A stretch of 64,000 nt of DNA from Vespula vulgaris (GCF_905475345.1 NC_066590.1:7811001-7875000), one strand, 5' to 3'; counted from the stretch's first letter, positions 1-14,868 are shown. Notes: generated from the sequence alone by a model not told the origin. Translations and numbers: made by a program.

Positions 1-2313
1 ACTTGAAATGTAACAACGTCAACAACAATAATGAAAAGAAGAAGAGAAAAAAAGAAAAAAGATAATTTTCCATTTGTTCGCGGATAGTATTGCGCGAATG
101 ACGTCACGAGCGACGCGCCAACAAGTTTTTCCTCGACATTTCGATGGCCTCGTATATTTTCTCAACAATGCATCAAGGGGGAGCATTTATAAACGGCGTT
201 TGTTTCTGTTTAACGGTCGCGCTATTTCGAGATGCCGCGCGGCTGCCAAAAAGCTCTCCCGAAGCTCGTTAATCACTCGCCTCGGGAATAATTCGCACGA
301 TCAGGAAGCGTCGAGGGATTCTGGATCTCGGAAGAGAACTCTCTCGGTGATGTGCCACTTTGCTTTACGTCCGAGAAAGATTATAAATTAATTACCTCTC
401 TCAAAGTCATCGAAATGCTTTCATCTTAGCGATATCTCCTTACGACTATAACGATAAGACGATTTAATCAAAACAATTTATCTACTTCACAATTATAATA
501 AATTGATAATTATATTCTCATTTTATATGGAACATTAAACGCTTGCTATTTACAAAAACAGTAGTAAGAAAAGAAAATTAAGAAACGAAAAGAAAGAAAG
601 AAGACAATTTCGAGAAATAAAAAATCGTTCGTTCTTCGAAGCAGATATAAATAAGAAGACAAAAAATCAAAAAATCAAAAGAAGGATATAGAAAAGAAAT
701 AAGAGGTCGGCTTGTTTTTATTACGAAACGATTCGGATATCTAGCTAACGTTCGCGAAATAATACACGATGCCTCCTCTTCGATGTTACCTCGAGTTCGG
801 AGAGTTCGCGCGCGCACGAATTCTAAGCGTTGCACGCGCCCGCGGAGAACGTGCGTGCGCGCAAAAGGATCGCCACGCGCGTCCGCGATACATATGCATG
901 AGAAATCATGAGAGAGAAAGAGAGAAAGAGAGAGAAACAGAGAAAGAAAGAGAGAGAAGAAACATAGGAGAGGCCAATGACGGATGAATAATAAATACGT
1001 GCAAAGAAACGAGCTTCGAATCACGTATAAGAGTAACACATGTAGATGAACGAGCGTGTCTCCTGCATTTTGCCAGCTCGCCAGCCTTGCTCGGCAATGT
1101 GCTCGCGATCTTTAAAGCGCAATTCTTTAGTTGCTGCATCGTCGACGCATTCCCTCGCGATTTACGTTCTTACGCCACGATTAAACGCGTAATACGCGTC
1201 AATCGTTGCATTTGCACTATTGCATTTTCGATTTGTCTCGTCTTGTTGGATAATACGAAGGAATACGATTGCAATTAGTCGATTTCAATGGTTGAGTTAC
1301 GTTCGTAAACATGTATGTGTGTATATATATATATAAAAATATATATAAATTGTTAATCATGTAACGTGATCGATCGATAATGTACGTAACGTTCTCGTTG
1401 TATCTCGAAAGTTATATTTTTAAAAAGCTGACATTTGATTTCAATATTTTTCTTAGAGCAGATATACATCGAAGAATAAATGTACACATACGTAGTTGAT
1501 TTTCAGAAGAGTATGATAGAGAATAATAGAAGTTGAATAAAGTAGAAGGTCGTATTAGAAAATTCATTTTCTTTAGACCTCGTTCTCCTACACCTGCACT
1601 TTGTAAATTCACTTTGTGAATATTTAAAATTTCGCTCTGACATTTTTCTCGACTCGTAGTTATACGTTTAATAATAAAAACAAAATATTATACCTTATAC
1701 AAAGCGTTACCTTGAACGAAGGTTTATAAGGGCAATAAAATATATTACAACAAACTCGTATTCGAAAAATCGCAAACATTTGACGTTATGGTTTACATTG
1801 GAAATGATGTTTTAAAATTTCATTGTAACATTTTTCTGGACGTATATATTCGAAAGAAAAAAAGAAGAAAAAAGAAAAAGAAAAAGAAAAAAAAGGAGAG
1901 AAAAAGGAAAAATATTAAGCGGTCGTGGTTACATGGTTCATTCTACAAGCAGAATAAAGCATGGGCACGAGACGCGCGCGAAACTTCGCTTTCTTTTGAC
2001 CGACAAGAATGATGGGATACCCGTATATGGCATACGATAGCGTACACGTTTGATTCAAGTGAAAAATGCGTAAACACGATGTATTTACGTCAGAGATGTC
2101 ATTCACGAAAGTTTCTAAATATTTTTTTGTTTTTTTTTCTTTTGAAAATATACGTATAACCTCTCTGGTTATGGTAAAAGTACCGACCACTTGTTCCTTT
2201 ATTTTTCTAACATGACTTCTTACGATACGAACAATGGGATATGGAATGAACAAAATTGAATTAATCTTACGTACGTGCAAGTATGCCGACTTTGCGTCAG
2301 CGATCTTTTCGTG

Positions 2314-2321
2314 TGACGTCA
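2314..2321. promoter_or_regulatory. Perfect CRE palindrome TGACGTCA
   Basis: This is a full CREB/ATF-type octamer. Identical octamers occur at 99-106, 27938-27945 and 51648-51655, the last beside a CACGTG at 51641-51646. About one copy would be expected by chance in 64 kb, so four is a modest excess. Confidence 0.25.
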
Positions 2322-3420
2322 CGGTGATCGCGAAAAAACAAGTCGTGCTACCTCGAGATCGCCGAAAACGAGTTTAACCTCGAGTTGAATTCCATTTTGG
2401 GAAAGTACACGTCAGTTTGGAGTAAAAAATCTGTCATTTCAAACAAACGGACAAAACATTCTCTCTCTCTCTCTCTCTTTCTTTTTTTTTCTCTAGTGGC
2501 AAGCTTCGACGTCGACGTTAAATAATATAAACGGTCTTTGTTCGTGCGTAGAGATCGATCGATCCAACGTTTGATTGTTGATTCATCGGATATAATTCAT
2601 ACGACGATACGTTCAACTGAAGCAACAAAAAAAAATCAGTGTCTTTCTTTTTCTTTTTACGACTATCTCAGAAAAGAATTTTCTTTTTCTATGAAATCGA
2701 AAGGAGAAAGATCGATTCTCATTTGCTTCCACTTTCGATCTCATCGAAAAGAGTAGAGTATCATCGTCGATAACTCTGACGATAGAAATAAACTGGTGAG
2801 CTTCGGGCCACTTGTTTCGTTCACGTACCACTACATTAACATGAAGGTACATTTAACGTGAAAATATTTGCTCTTCGCACTTAAACGCGATATACACGGT
2901 GGGCACAAAAGGGGGGTTTTATTCGTCGCCTTCCCTCTTTTTCACCTTTCGAGGAAGCTAATTTTCGGTTGCTCGCGAAGAAGTTGTATGTGGCAGCATT
3001 GTTGAAAGGAGAAAGACCGAACTGTATCTATACAATAAATATGTATGTATATGTACACATATATGAATCTATGTATGTACATACGTATGCACGCATGTAC
3101 GAGCTAAAAATGAATTCGCCGTTAGTTCGTTGGTACGATAAGCAGTTGAGTAAATAGTATCGTTCGATAAACTCTATTTGCGTATTCGAATGGACTACTC
3201 GTAGATCAAATTCGCTCGATAATCGACATATACGTAAGTACTTACATATTTAAGCTGATGAGAATTCATAGATAAAGACTAAATCTGCGTTTATATGTAT
3301 AATAAACGATTTAGCATACAAACGAGTCGGAGTCTCTGTCGACGATATAAAATAAAAAGAAGAAAAGAGAAGAAGAAGAATAAAGAACAAAGAAAAGAAA
3401 AATCGGAGAGATGTTAGATT

Positions 3421-3451
<31 letters not shown>

Positions 3452-4265
3452 GGTCCGTTGCGTCACGAAATTATCTAATATTTATTCTAAGAACGTAACA
3501 TGTGCACGAAGCGAAGAGATACCGCCGACTATATATCTATACATAATATACCTCAAGCAAAGCACCAGCAAATGGCAGTAGCAACAGCAGCAATAGCAAC
3601 AGCAACAGGAACAGCAGTACCAGCCAACGAGAGAAACTTTTATTTCTGTTCGGTCGTCGAACGAAACTGTTCGCTCTCCTTTCCACGAAGCAAATCGTAC
3701 GTAGCTAAATTTGAAACTGGTGGCCAGCCGACAAGCGGTTCCTCGATCGATGGACCGTAGCCATGCTTTATCGCACGTGAAACGCAATCCTATCGATGGG
3801 TATACGACTTACGAAGTGCGAGCAAGACGTAAGATGAAAAAATGATGGGCAGGAAAGAGAGAGAGAAGCAAGCTTCGAATGATAGCGGTCCCTCTGATGT
3901 CGAATTCAAGTGGATATGGTGCGAGCGATGTGTACGAGTCGACGAGTGATCCTTTACTGAACAAGGGACAATAAATTTGTATAGTACGACTGCGTATATA
4001 GATATATATAAACATTGATGACTCAACCTTTAACATCTGATAACGTATCTATTCCGATTGTTCCTTGTTGTGTTTATGTAATTGATACTTTAACGTTCTT
4101 GAGTTTTTTTTACCGACTGTTTGTTATATTTCGACCTTCTAATATGACATCTCGTGTATACTATTATACATATATTGTGTACCAATTACAATCAACATAT
4201 TTATCGTAGTTGAATGTAAACTCGTGTTATTGAAATACTAAATTAATTCAAATATGTATATTAAT

Positions 4266-4309
<44 letters not shown>

Positions 4310-4941
4310 ATGTATGTATGTATGTATACGACAGTAAACATATAATGAAATTAAAAGTTACATCGTTTGTATTAATTAGTTCGAAAATTTCGATCGATCC
4401 TTCATATAGTATATATATCCTAATAATGTAATATATATTTATACACCCACACAAACACACACACACACACACACATATATATATTGTATATATGTATTGA
4501 TTATAGAAATGTACGTAGAATAAAAATTTGTCTATAAAAAGAATACACATGTATGTAGTAAGTACTATAACTCCTTTTTCTTACTATACCAATCATATCC
4601 TTTAATAGAGACAACTAAACTGGACAACATCCGTTTTGGTCCAGGCAACTTTCGGTTTTCTCTTTCGATACAGCTTTTACTCCCTTTCCCGTCTCTTTCG
4701 AAGTCCCAGGGGAGCTCTTTTATATCAAGGAGAAGACGATTAAGGTCGTTTTACTACTCGCGAGTGCTGCGCTCGCGCGATTCGCTCGTAAGCGGCTGGG
4801 TTTATAGGTGCTCGTTGAAAATAACGCTCGGGATGCGAGCTTCGAGTTCGTCGACCGAGAGAACCGACGTCGTTTCTGACGCAAAAGAGCTCTACCGGCG
4901 AAGTTTCTTGTCCGAACATTTGCTTCCTTTATTTTAAATTA

Positions 4942-4942
4942 G

Positions 4943-4986
<44 letters not shown>

Positions 4987-5045
4987 GTCTGTCTGTCTCT
5001 CTCTCTCTCTCCATCTATCTCTATCTCTCTTCCTCTCTCTTCTTC
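4942..5045. repeat. (CT)n/(CTGT)n/(CTAT)n microsatellite
   Basis: About 100 bp of CT repeat interrupted by CTGT and CTAT variants, then a T-rich tract to about 5100. It directly follows a short GC-rich block (4740-4920). Confidence 0.95.
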
Positions 5046-6159
5046 TTTCCTCTTCTTTATATCTCTTTTTTCTTTTATTTTTATTTTTTTTTTTATTTTT
5101 ACGAAGAAACGTCGTTGTATTCGAAGGATTATTTAACCGATCTCGAGTCTCCTCTCTTAAAACGCGAACATGTAAGTCTTGCTACGACCGAAAAAGGAAG
5201 AGTGGAAAACACATACATACACATAGATATACATATACATTGATATGTAATAAGTACGTGAGGGGAGGATGGAGGGAACAGAGAGCAAAAGAGTACACGC
5301 GGGAGATGGGGGATCCTTGAGAGAAAGTTAGACCCTGAGTGGATTTCCTTGGCCAATCATGGAAGATCGGCCGAATAGATAATGTTTCGTCTATGTCCTT
5401 CTATATGTCGAGACACCGCAGTGGTTCTCAAGCTATGTATTGTGTACGTTTAATATCTTTTAAACAATATTGTATTTTCATCCCATTAGAAGTTGCTTTA
5501 ACTTCTACGAATTTGAAAACTTTCATTTCTCAAGATCGGAGAGGATTTGAAAAGTTTTCTAGTTACCAACTGAAGTCAACGAAGTAATCCAAAAAAAGAA
5601 GAAGAAAATAAATAAATAAATAGTACGAAAAAAAAGGAAAAAAAAATAAAAGATTAAAAAAAGACAGAAATAGAAGTAGAAGAGCGTGAAAGGTAAAAGA
5701 GCGTAAACTCGAATGAAAAAATGTTTCCCTGAGTTTTCCAAGTTTCCTTTTCCGGTTCGCAAAGCGATCTCGTCTAATCTCGAGATAATATTTCAATTAA
5801 GGAGCCACGACTAATTTGCCCCGGTCAATTTAATTTCCATTTCGCCGTTATAACGAAAAGGATAGTGAGTAAAAGGAACGAGGCCAAAGCGTGCGATATA
5901 TAACAAGGTGTTCTTCCATATCTAAAAATATCTTACAATTCCCGAACGAAGAGGAAACTTCGAAGTAAAATTATCAAACAAGTTCTGGACATTTACGAAT
6001 AGGAGTCTGTGTGGTCGGGCCCTTTGACTTTTAAAAAGGACCTATGCACCTTTACGAATTCTTACGCGTTCGTCAAAAAGGGAGCTGGACGACCTTGCTT
6101 CGTTCGCAGGTAGAATACAAGCAACTTGGGAATTCTACGCGAGAAAAAGAGAAAGAAAG

Positions 6160-6162
<3 letters not shown>

Positions 6163-6201
<39 letters not shown>
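6163..6201. repeat. (GA)n microsatellite
   Basis: A pure GA run, followed by A-rich sequence to about 6250 and a GGA/GAG-rich block at 6357-6432. Confidence 0.96.
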
Positions 6202-6204
<3 letters not shown>

Positions 6205-9200
6205 AAAAAAAAGAAAAAAAAAAGAAAAAGAGAAAAGAAAGAGAACATTTGAATTCCATTCCAAACTTTTATCCCAGCAAACACAGCGTGGGACGACTTC
6301 CCGGTAAGGATGAGGCAAGAGTAGAAGCAGCAAAGAGTAGGAGTAGTAGTAGTAATAGGAGGAGGAGGATGAAGAGGAGGAAGAGAAGGAGGAGGAGGAG
6401 AAGGAGGTGGAGGAGGAGGTGGAGGAGGAGGACTTCGACGATCCGTGAAGATCGTAATAACGCGTCGGCCTCGACGCCACACGTCCGTGGATTTAACGCC
6501 CGAAAGATCCTCTCGATCTCGGCCCCGGTATATCGTCGAATACGCGCGTATCGTATTTCATTAAGTTATCTTTCCTCATGGATTATGGAATTTCTTTGAT
6601 CTATCTGTACGAGTGATCTCGAGACAGTTACAATCTTCTCGATTCCACTTTGATCTCGATGAACTTTTCAAAGTTCTTTCCTGGTTAAGTTGAATCATTT
6701 TTTCTTTGTTCTTGTTTGTTCTTTTATATAATATAAAAAAAAAAAAAAGATTACATATACCCGATCATAGACTAGGTACTTTAGATAGATGCATACATGA
6801 TTGACCTAATTTTACGATCACGATATATACATGTATATATGTATAACTCGACGATCCTAATAACGGGAAACGATAGATCTTCCTTATTACTCTTCCTCTT
6901 CTTATTCTTTTACGTTTGACTATAATCAACAAGAGGACAGCAAAGCGTTCGAAAGTGTCGATCGAAAAGAGAAGACTTTTTGGCAGATCTGGAGCAGATC
7001 GATCGAGCGATCCGATCGATGATCTGGTGTAGCCTTAATCGATGGAGAGTAGTCGGTGTCCATTTCTCGGTGTTGGTGATCGCTGTCGTTGATCGTAAGC
7101 TAATATTTCGAAGATACATACTTACGCTTGATTCGCGATACCTTCCACTGGCTTTGTTACCAGACGCATATATAGGTCGTAGCATCGTTCTTCTCTTTCT
7201 CTCTTTTTCCATCTTTCTTTCTGATATATTATCTATCTATTTGTCTTACTCTTTCTCTCTTTTTGTTTTTCACTCGTACTCTTTCTATATCGTATTATTT
7301 TAGATCAACTCGTTCGATTTACTTTATTTTTCTTCTCTCTCTCTCTCTCTCTCTCTATCGAAGAAGAAGAAGAAGAAGAAGCTACGCTTTCGTTCTTCTC
7401 TCAAAGCTTCTTCGTAATTCAATACTATTAGACGCTTACCATCGATTTCTAAATTCTTCCCTTCGTACTACGCTTTCGAAAACGAAATTTTACGCTCTTC
7501 CTTCTCCTTGCGTGACGTAACTATTTTTGTTCGTTTTTTCTTATCTTCCTTTTCCTTTTTTTTTAAATCTTTCTTTTTTTTTTAGATTTCTTTTTCCATT
7601 CTGGCGAACGTCAAGTACGCTTTTTTTTTTCATTGGGGATGCGCAAACATGTAAAGTACCGTTAGACGAGAGAGAGAGAGAGAGAGAGAGTGGAAGAGAT
7701 GGTAAAAACTGCAGAGCGAGGTGTTTTCCAAGCGATCTCGTTGAAGAGCCTTGAAAAAAAATGATAGTCGAGTTCACTTGAATTTTCAGTGGAAAGTCTG
7801 TCGATGGACGACGAGGTTCACGTTCGCTATTAACGAAACACTTCACGAACGTGTCTTTACTTTCGTACCTCGAAAAAACTAATCATCTATTTTTCTCTCT
7901 TCGAGATTATTTTTATTAAATAAAAAAAGAGAAAAAATACTCGATTTATTTTAAATAATATATTATCGATGAGAATCAATAATAAAACATTCCTGTGGAT
8001 ATTTCGATCGAAAATTTCGTTAAAATCGAAATCTACCATCGAGGATCGATAAAAAATTTGTTTATTGATCAAAACTCGAAAGAGATTTAACAGGACGAAA
8101 AATAAGAGCACGTAACACGTTGTCGATGCGGTAAAATCATCGTCGAAGGTTCATTTTCGTGGTCGTCGAGGTGTCAGAGACTTTTAACCCCATACCATCA
8201 ATGACGATAATTTTGTCGGACGATGTAGCGGCAATGGAATTATGCCATACGATGCGTACGTACAACCGTGCATCGATCGAGAGAAAGGCTGTTGCGCCTT
8301 CGAACATCGACTTCGCCTATTGAATATCTAATTATCATAGTAGAAAAGAAGATTGTAAGTTAAAAAGAATAAATCCTTTTTCTTTCGTGAACGTGAAGAC
8401 ATCCGTTTACGATTTGTCTTACGTGCTTTTATAAATTTAACATATAACAACGAAATGACGCATTAAAAAAAAATATATATATAAATCTTGTAAAAATGTA
8501 TATAATAAATCATATATAAATATGATAAATATAACAAATCATAAATCATATATAAATATATAAATATGATAAATCATGAAAGGAACGTTATTAATATTAT
8601 TAATGGACATGAATAGAAAATCGAAAATACGTGACTCTATAATGGCTTTGAAGCCATTGGACAAACAAACAAATAAATAAAAAAAGAGAAAAAGAAAGAA
8701 AAGAAAGAAAAGAAAGAAAACAAAGGACGTCAAACTCGAAAGTTGGTGAGAATTCTAGACGAGTCTCCTCGTGACCCGTCTAATTAAATACTAGTTTAAC
8801 TAGCGTTGGGTACAACGACTTGACCACAATGAACACGTCTACTTCGATCATCTTTTAACAGTAAGAACTAACACATTTAACGTATCGTAATATAGACTCG
8901 TGTCCTGTATAATAATATTAACGAACGATGCATCTATTTAAATTCGGTCTATGTATATCTATAGATAATATTTATTTTTTGGATGCTTGGTTGGTTGATA
9001 GGACACATCTATTTTGTATTAAGTTGAAATCTCTTGTTCTCGTGCGCGCAAAGAAGATCGGGAATAGCGGAAATTCAATTACGCAGGGACCCCATAGAGA
9101 GCTTGGGCTTCATCACGGACCTCTAACGACTATCACGCGGTGTTCCTGATTCTCCGTTGATTACCCGATGGCTCCGTGAGCGCGAAGACGTGTGCTAGTA

Positions 9201-9910
9201 TATGATGCTAGATCTCGCATAGGCGCCGACATCAAATCAACCTGGACACTTACTCCCTATCTATTCTTTTTATATTCCGTTCAAAACAAAAGGAAAGAAA
9301 AGAAAAAAGAAAGAAAAAAAAAGAAGGAAAAGAAGAAGGAAAAGAAAAATACATCTCCATGATCGAACGATAAACGACGACGACGAGGAACGAGAACGAT
9401 ATCATTTCCATTGGAAATTTATCTATGAATAATTCTTGTCAAAGGGGAACGAGACATCGAGTAACTCAAAAGAGAGAGAGAGAGAGAGATTATACGTACT
9501 ATCTCAAAATTCGTATCTCACGAATTTCTCGAACGTACCAAAGGAGAGAGATTTGCGTCGAAAGGAGAAAAAAAGAAAAAGGAAAAGAAAAGAAAAGAAT
9601 CGTACGATCTTTACGTAATATAAATTTTACATGAAAGAATAAAGTCATGATTAGATAGTTATCTATATCAAAGAATTAGACAAATTCGAATAGTGAAGAG
9701 CGATCTGTGATTTGTGATTGTGACGCCAATGTTATTCGAAGCAGTAGGAAGGTACGGGTACTTATATCCGGAGAGCTACGAGAGCACGACGCGTGATCCT
9801 CGCGACACACCGACGAACCGTCCTTTCGTTGCTGATTACATCCAGCACGACCAAGATGAAAGACAGAGAGAGAGAGAGAAAGAGAAAGAAAGAGAGAAAT
9901 AAAAAGAGAT

Positions 9911-9943
<33 letters not shown>

Positions 9944-10464
9944 TAGATAAGGAGTGGAAAGAGGGAGGACATAGTCGACGTAGGTGTACCGGTAATATTT
10001 ATGCGCGAAGACGTGTATATGCACAATGTGCATCGCGATGCATAGAATATTACTATTTATTATAGTGGCCCGGCATCACCTACGAGGACGAGATGCCGTT
10101 AGGCGACATAGACACCAGTGACACACATTTTCGTCCTATCCTCTTCGTAGTCGAATGCTGCATATCGCGTCGAGGTAGCTTTCGAACTGGTTCGCTTGCG
10201 ACTCGCGTGAAACACGATTTGCCTTTACTTTGGATTTATATCCGTTATAATAACGTGGGTGTTCTCTCTCTCTCTCTCTTTCTTTCTCTTTCTCTCTTTC
10301 TTTCTTTCTTTCTTTCTCTTTTTATTATTCTCAAAGAGATGATCCTCGTCCTCTCAGAGTGTCACGATGATCCTTTCTCAATGATCCTCCTCGTTCGTGC
10401 TGTAACGCGTGCTCGACGAAGTCACGACGACGATACCCTCCTCATCCTTTTCTTTATTCTCCTC

Positions 10465-10687
10465 TTCTTCCTATTTCTCTTCTTCTTCTTCTTCTTCTTC
10501 TTCTTCTTCTTCTTCCTCCTCCTCCTTTTCCTTCTTTTTCGTCTTCTGTTCTTCGTCCTCTTCTCTTATTATTTTCTCCCTCTCGTCTTCTCTTAACTGC
10601 CAGTTGGGAAAGTCTCCCAGCGAGAAGAAGAAGAAGAAGAAGAAGAACAAGAAGAAGAAGAAGAAAAATAAGAAGAAGAAGAAGAAA
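10465..10687. repeat. Opposed (TTC)n and (GAA)n tracts forming a large inverted repeat
   Basis: TTC/TCC repeats at about 10478-10526 are followed about 100 bp later by GAA repeats at 10623-10687. The two tracts are complementary to each other and could fold into an imperfect long hairpin. Each GAA/TTC tract is also a candidate for triplex (H-DNA) formation. Confidence 0.9.
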
Positions 10688-10820
10688 ATAGTAGCACGAT
10701 CATGAGGTAGTAGATACCTACGAACGGCGACATAACGGTCTGCATACGTGAGCATAAAATATCCTAACATTATCGCCCGAGTTCCAACGTAACATGGCAA
10801 ATCTCGTTATGTAATCACGA

Positions 10821-10888
10821 ATGAACGAACGAACGAACGAACGAACGAACGAACGAACGAACATACGAACGAACGTACGAACGTACGT
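10821..10888. repeat. (ACGA)n tetranucleotide repeat
   Basis: About 15 ACGA units, degenerating to ACGT near the end. The same unit recurs at 37023-37070. Confidence 0.95.
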
Positions 10889-11546
10889 GGTCGTATAGTG
10901 TGTAACTGTTTCGCACGGTTCGCTGAACCGCGATAATATTATCTAAAATAACAGAACAAGAGAGCCTTCGTGTAGAGTAATGTACTTCAGATGAAAATGG
11001 TTAGTTACGAAAGAGAAAAAAAAATGAAAGGAGGAGTAGTGGTGATGGTGATAGGAGAGGGGAGGGAGAGGAAGATAGAACTCTATGAAAATTCATAGAG
11101 GAGAACAGAAAGTGCGAGGAACGAGGGAGGAAAGGGGTAAGGTTGGTCGAGGCGACGAAGACGATTCGAGAATAGACATCTACTTCTTCAAATTTATTTT
11201 TGTTCTCGTACAGAGAAAAAAAAAACACAGAAAAAAAGAAAAGAAAAAGAAGAAACAACCCACGATGATATTCAGATAAGTTATACGAGTAACTTTTAAT
11301 ATCAGTCGATATCCCATGCATCGTATATAAAAGCGTTATTGGTAGAGGACACGGACTTGTTACACCGAAGAGGAGGATCTAATTATAATGCCGTCGATCG
11401 ATGGTTTTCTACCTTCGAAGACCGGAGGAACTTCCAGACGGAAGAAGAGCAGATACATTTACCGAGATATACTTCGTATCGTTGATCTTTCGATCGATTT
11501 TGTTTAAGGTGTTATTATTATTATTATTACTATTATTATCACTATT

Positions 11547-11584
<38 letters not shown>

Positions 11585-13959
11585 TATCATTACTATTATT
11601 ATTATTAATGAAAAGAAAATGATTTTAAATCGAGTTTACGCGGAAGTACATCGAATGAGTTATGTATACCTCTTGGGAAGCAACCGCACTGTGAATACTG
11701 AGAATAACGAGAAGAAGAAAGGAAAAAGATAGAATGATTACATATCGTCTACACGTGTCCGGTAATCATCTCGATTTCTCCGAGATATGATGATCTCGAT
11801 CGAAAGAAAGAAAAAGGAAAGAAAATGAAAAAGGTAAATAAAAAGATAAAGTAGAAGAAAGGAAGAAAGAAGAAGAAGAAAGAGAAAAAGAAGAAGAGGA
11901 AGAGAGTACGATCGGTGGATATTTATGTCCGAACGTCAATTACATTTTAATGGCGATAGTTTGCCAGTAGAGTAACAGGGACAGAGCAATTGCACGATTT
12001 TATTTGAATAATTCGTCGGAGAGGAGTTAATGCGAACGTTCGGTCCATCCTTCGGATGCTGGAATGCGGTGATCGAGTCGAGCGAGATGTTACACCGTGC
12101 CTTCTATCCGTCTACGTATCAAAGACACGTCTGTGCGTCGCAAGCACGCAAGTCTTCTTTCTCCCTCTCTCTTTCTTCCTCTTTCTCTCTGTCTCTATCT
12201 CCATCTCCCTTTTTCTCTCTTTCTCTCTTTCGTTCTACGATCGCACAAGCTCCTTACAACTCTCGGAGCACTTACATCGTTTCTTCCTCGCGTTCGAGCT
12301 TGTTGACAGAACGTGATTTAGAAGAGCTAATGGCGCGCTCCTGCAGCCTCGAGTATGCTGCCTAGCACCGTTATTTGTATAGTCAGGGAGACCTAAGTGT
12401 AAGAATCGATGTAAGCCGAAAGAATACTTCGATAGACCCACGAGAAATTTCTCCGTGTGCAAATAGAAAAGATAGCAGGAAATGCTAGACGTTATTAACT
12501 TTAGATTCGATCGATGTATTTCTATGAAAATTTATTATATTAATTCGTATTTCGTTCGTTCTGTATTAATCGAAAATTCGTACGAACAATAAACTCTCGT
12601 TGAAAAATCGTTTAAAATCGTTTGAGAGTGACAAAAACTATCGTGCGTGTTAATATTTTCATTATCTTTTTTAACGAGACATATACATATGTATATACAT
12701 ATCTCATGATTCACTTCACGTGGATATATTTTTTAGAGTTCAAGGATAATTTTTCTCTCCTATAATAGCAGTTTTCCAACTATGCGATTGAAATCTACGT
12801 ACAAGCGTATTAATAAACGGTTTAGAAGTGCTCGGTCGAGTTTGCATATATGCGAATATAAACGTACAATTAGCCTAAACATACACATAATCCAGGTAAT
12901 TATGGTAATTATTGGATAAACAGCGATCCTTTGGAGCAACGGAGAGAGAAGAAAAGAGAGAAAGAGAGACAGAGAGATTTCTCTCTTCTTTAGAGGCGTC
13001 TTCGGTGTTGATGATGGACGTTGGAAGCGAGAATTTCAAGTGACTTGCTCGACCACGACGACGTCGATTGAAAATGACGGCTAACGACGAGGTTGATGAC
13101 GGACGATGCGTCCCAGCAATTACGCGATTACGTCGCCGTAGCGAAAACTTCGGCTGGTGAATGAATACAGCTCGTAAATCTTCGTCTTACGATTGGAAAG
13201 ATCCTTGTCGATAAAGTAGATTTTTACATTACCGTTAGATCATTGTACTCTATCAAAAATTAAGTATATATCGGATGTATTTTCTATAGAATAATAATTA
13301 ATCATTTTGGTTGGGTAATAAATGAAAAGAAAAGAGGAAAAAAATATTATAGAAGAAGAAGAGGAAGAAGAAGAAGAGAAAAGAAAAAAAGAAATAAAAG
13401 AAATTCATATAATACTTGAAACAGATGATATAAGAAATAACTAGCTATTACATTGAATGACAATCCTGTTAGCCAACAGGATATACAAGTAGCTATATCT
13501 CCAACACATCCAATCAATTATAATTATATATGCTTTAGCTAAGAGTAACGGTTAATCGATGTTAATACCTAGTTATTCTATAAAATAACGGTTTTCACAC
13601 TCTAACGGTAACACCTTGACATCGAGAAAATTTTTACAATGATTTTCTATTTCAACGAAGAACGTTTTCCTTTGCTTATTCTGTGAAAGTGAATTACGTT
13701 TTGCATCTATGCAGTTTGTTGTAAAGTCGAGAAAGAAAAAAAAGAAAAGAAAAAAGAAAAGAACAGAAAAAGAAAAGAGATAGTAGCGAAGAAAAAGAGA
13801 AGAACGAAATTCCCTTCGTGCCAATGGTCCTCCATATAAGGTGTCTTCTTCGATGAGACTCAAGAAGAAGGGTCGCGAAAAAGCAAGTCGAGTTCGTGCG
13901 AGAGAACGAGAAGTAAAAGTAGGAAAGTGCAATGTCACGGAGAATTTTGTGGAGGCGGC

Positions 13960-14013
13960 GTCGTCTACGTCGTCGTCGTCATCGTCGTCGTCGTCATCGT
14001 CGTCGTCGTCGTC
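13960..14013. repeat. (TCG)n trinucleotide repeat
   Basis: TCG units with occasional TCA. The poly-Ser reading on the plus strand belongs to a short ORF with no splice or start support, so I treat this as a non-coding trinucleotide repeat. Confidence 0.93.
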
Positions 14014-14392
14014 TCAGAAAAAAAAAGATGCTTCCTGGTAATCCACCGAGGAGCAATTAAAAAGTAAATTGACTTTGGTTACTACGAAAGGAAAAGCTAC
14101 TTTGTATAACGAAGTTAATGGTGAACGAAGCCGTCTAAAATCAAACTCCTCTTCCTTTTCGTTCGATCCGGAGTATTCTCATTAAGAAAGAATTTTAAGA
14201 GAAACAGAAAAAAAAAAGAGAAAAATTTTCTCAAAGGAAAGTAAAATTTTTTCTCAAGCGAACAAGTCAAAAAATAGAAATCTCGAGTGAGGATTATCAA
14301 TTTCGATAAATTAAAATTGTGTGTAATTTACGTTTTTGTTATTTTTTTTTTCTTTCTTTCTTTAGAGATATCGATGCGTGTATAATCTAAAA

Positions 14393-14394
14393 CT

Positions 14395-14445
<51 letters not shown>

Positions 14446-14466
14446 GTCTCTCTGTCTTTCTCTTTG
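14393..14466. repeat. (CT)n microsatellite with CTGT interruptions
   Basis: A CT run of about 45 bp followed by CTGT/CTTT variants. Confidence 0.95.
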
Positions 14467-14818
14467 TTTCATTTTATTCGCGATAGCAATGAAAACGTTT
14501 AGTAATAGCCTCGCACAAAATCAGCTGCACTTCTCAATTGCTCGGGACGTTATCTATGTCGTATTCATCGTTGAGAAAAAAATCGAGTTACGATTAAGTA
14601 GCTTGTTCTCGATCGATTTACTATACTATAGAAGAGAATTTCTAATAAAAGCACAACGCGAATAGAAGTTATGGAGAGATTTGTTACGCGGAAGTATAAT
14701 TCATATAACATCGTTCGTACGATGAACGAATTATATATAAAATGTTGCATGAGCGACTTAACAAGACTGATAAAACGAGAATTTCATAATAATAATGATG
14801 GTTTAACGGATGTACGGG

Positions 14819-14868
14819 AATTAAAATATTTTTCTCTTTACGGATTTATTTAAATGTTATATCCACTT
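14819..14868 (+). repeat. Diverged direct repeat, copy 1 (copy 2 at 16463-16511)
   Basis: Two AT-rich stretches 1.6 kb apart share an aligned core: AAATATTT, CTCT, CGGATTTATT or TGGATTTATT, then TTATATCCAC. About 80% of roughly 47 positions agree by eye. Sequence beyond TTATATCCAC does not align clearly. Confidence 0.45.

Noticed and set aside
74..391. 105-codon plus-strand ORF at the left edge
   Set aside because: CpG-rich sequence has few stops; no domain, and no donor other than a weak GTGATG.
1915..2322. 135-codon minus-strand ORF
   Set aside because: It starts at GTG rather than ATG, has no acceptor, and its length is within chance for a window of this size.
3500..3787. Overlapping ORFs of 86 (+) and 101 (-) codons with Ala/Thr or Cys runs
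   Set aside because: They come from a CAG/CAA-type repeat at about 3565-3620; no splice or start support.
10703..10713. TGAGGTAGTAG, identical to the start of let-7
   Set aside because: The next bases (ATACCTACG) depart from let-7 and there is no complementary star arm, so it is a chance 11-mer.
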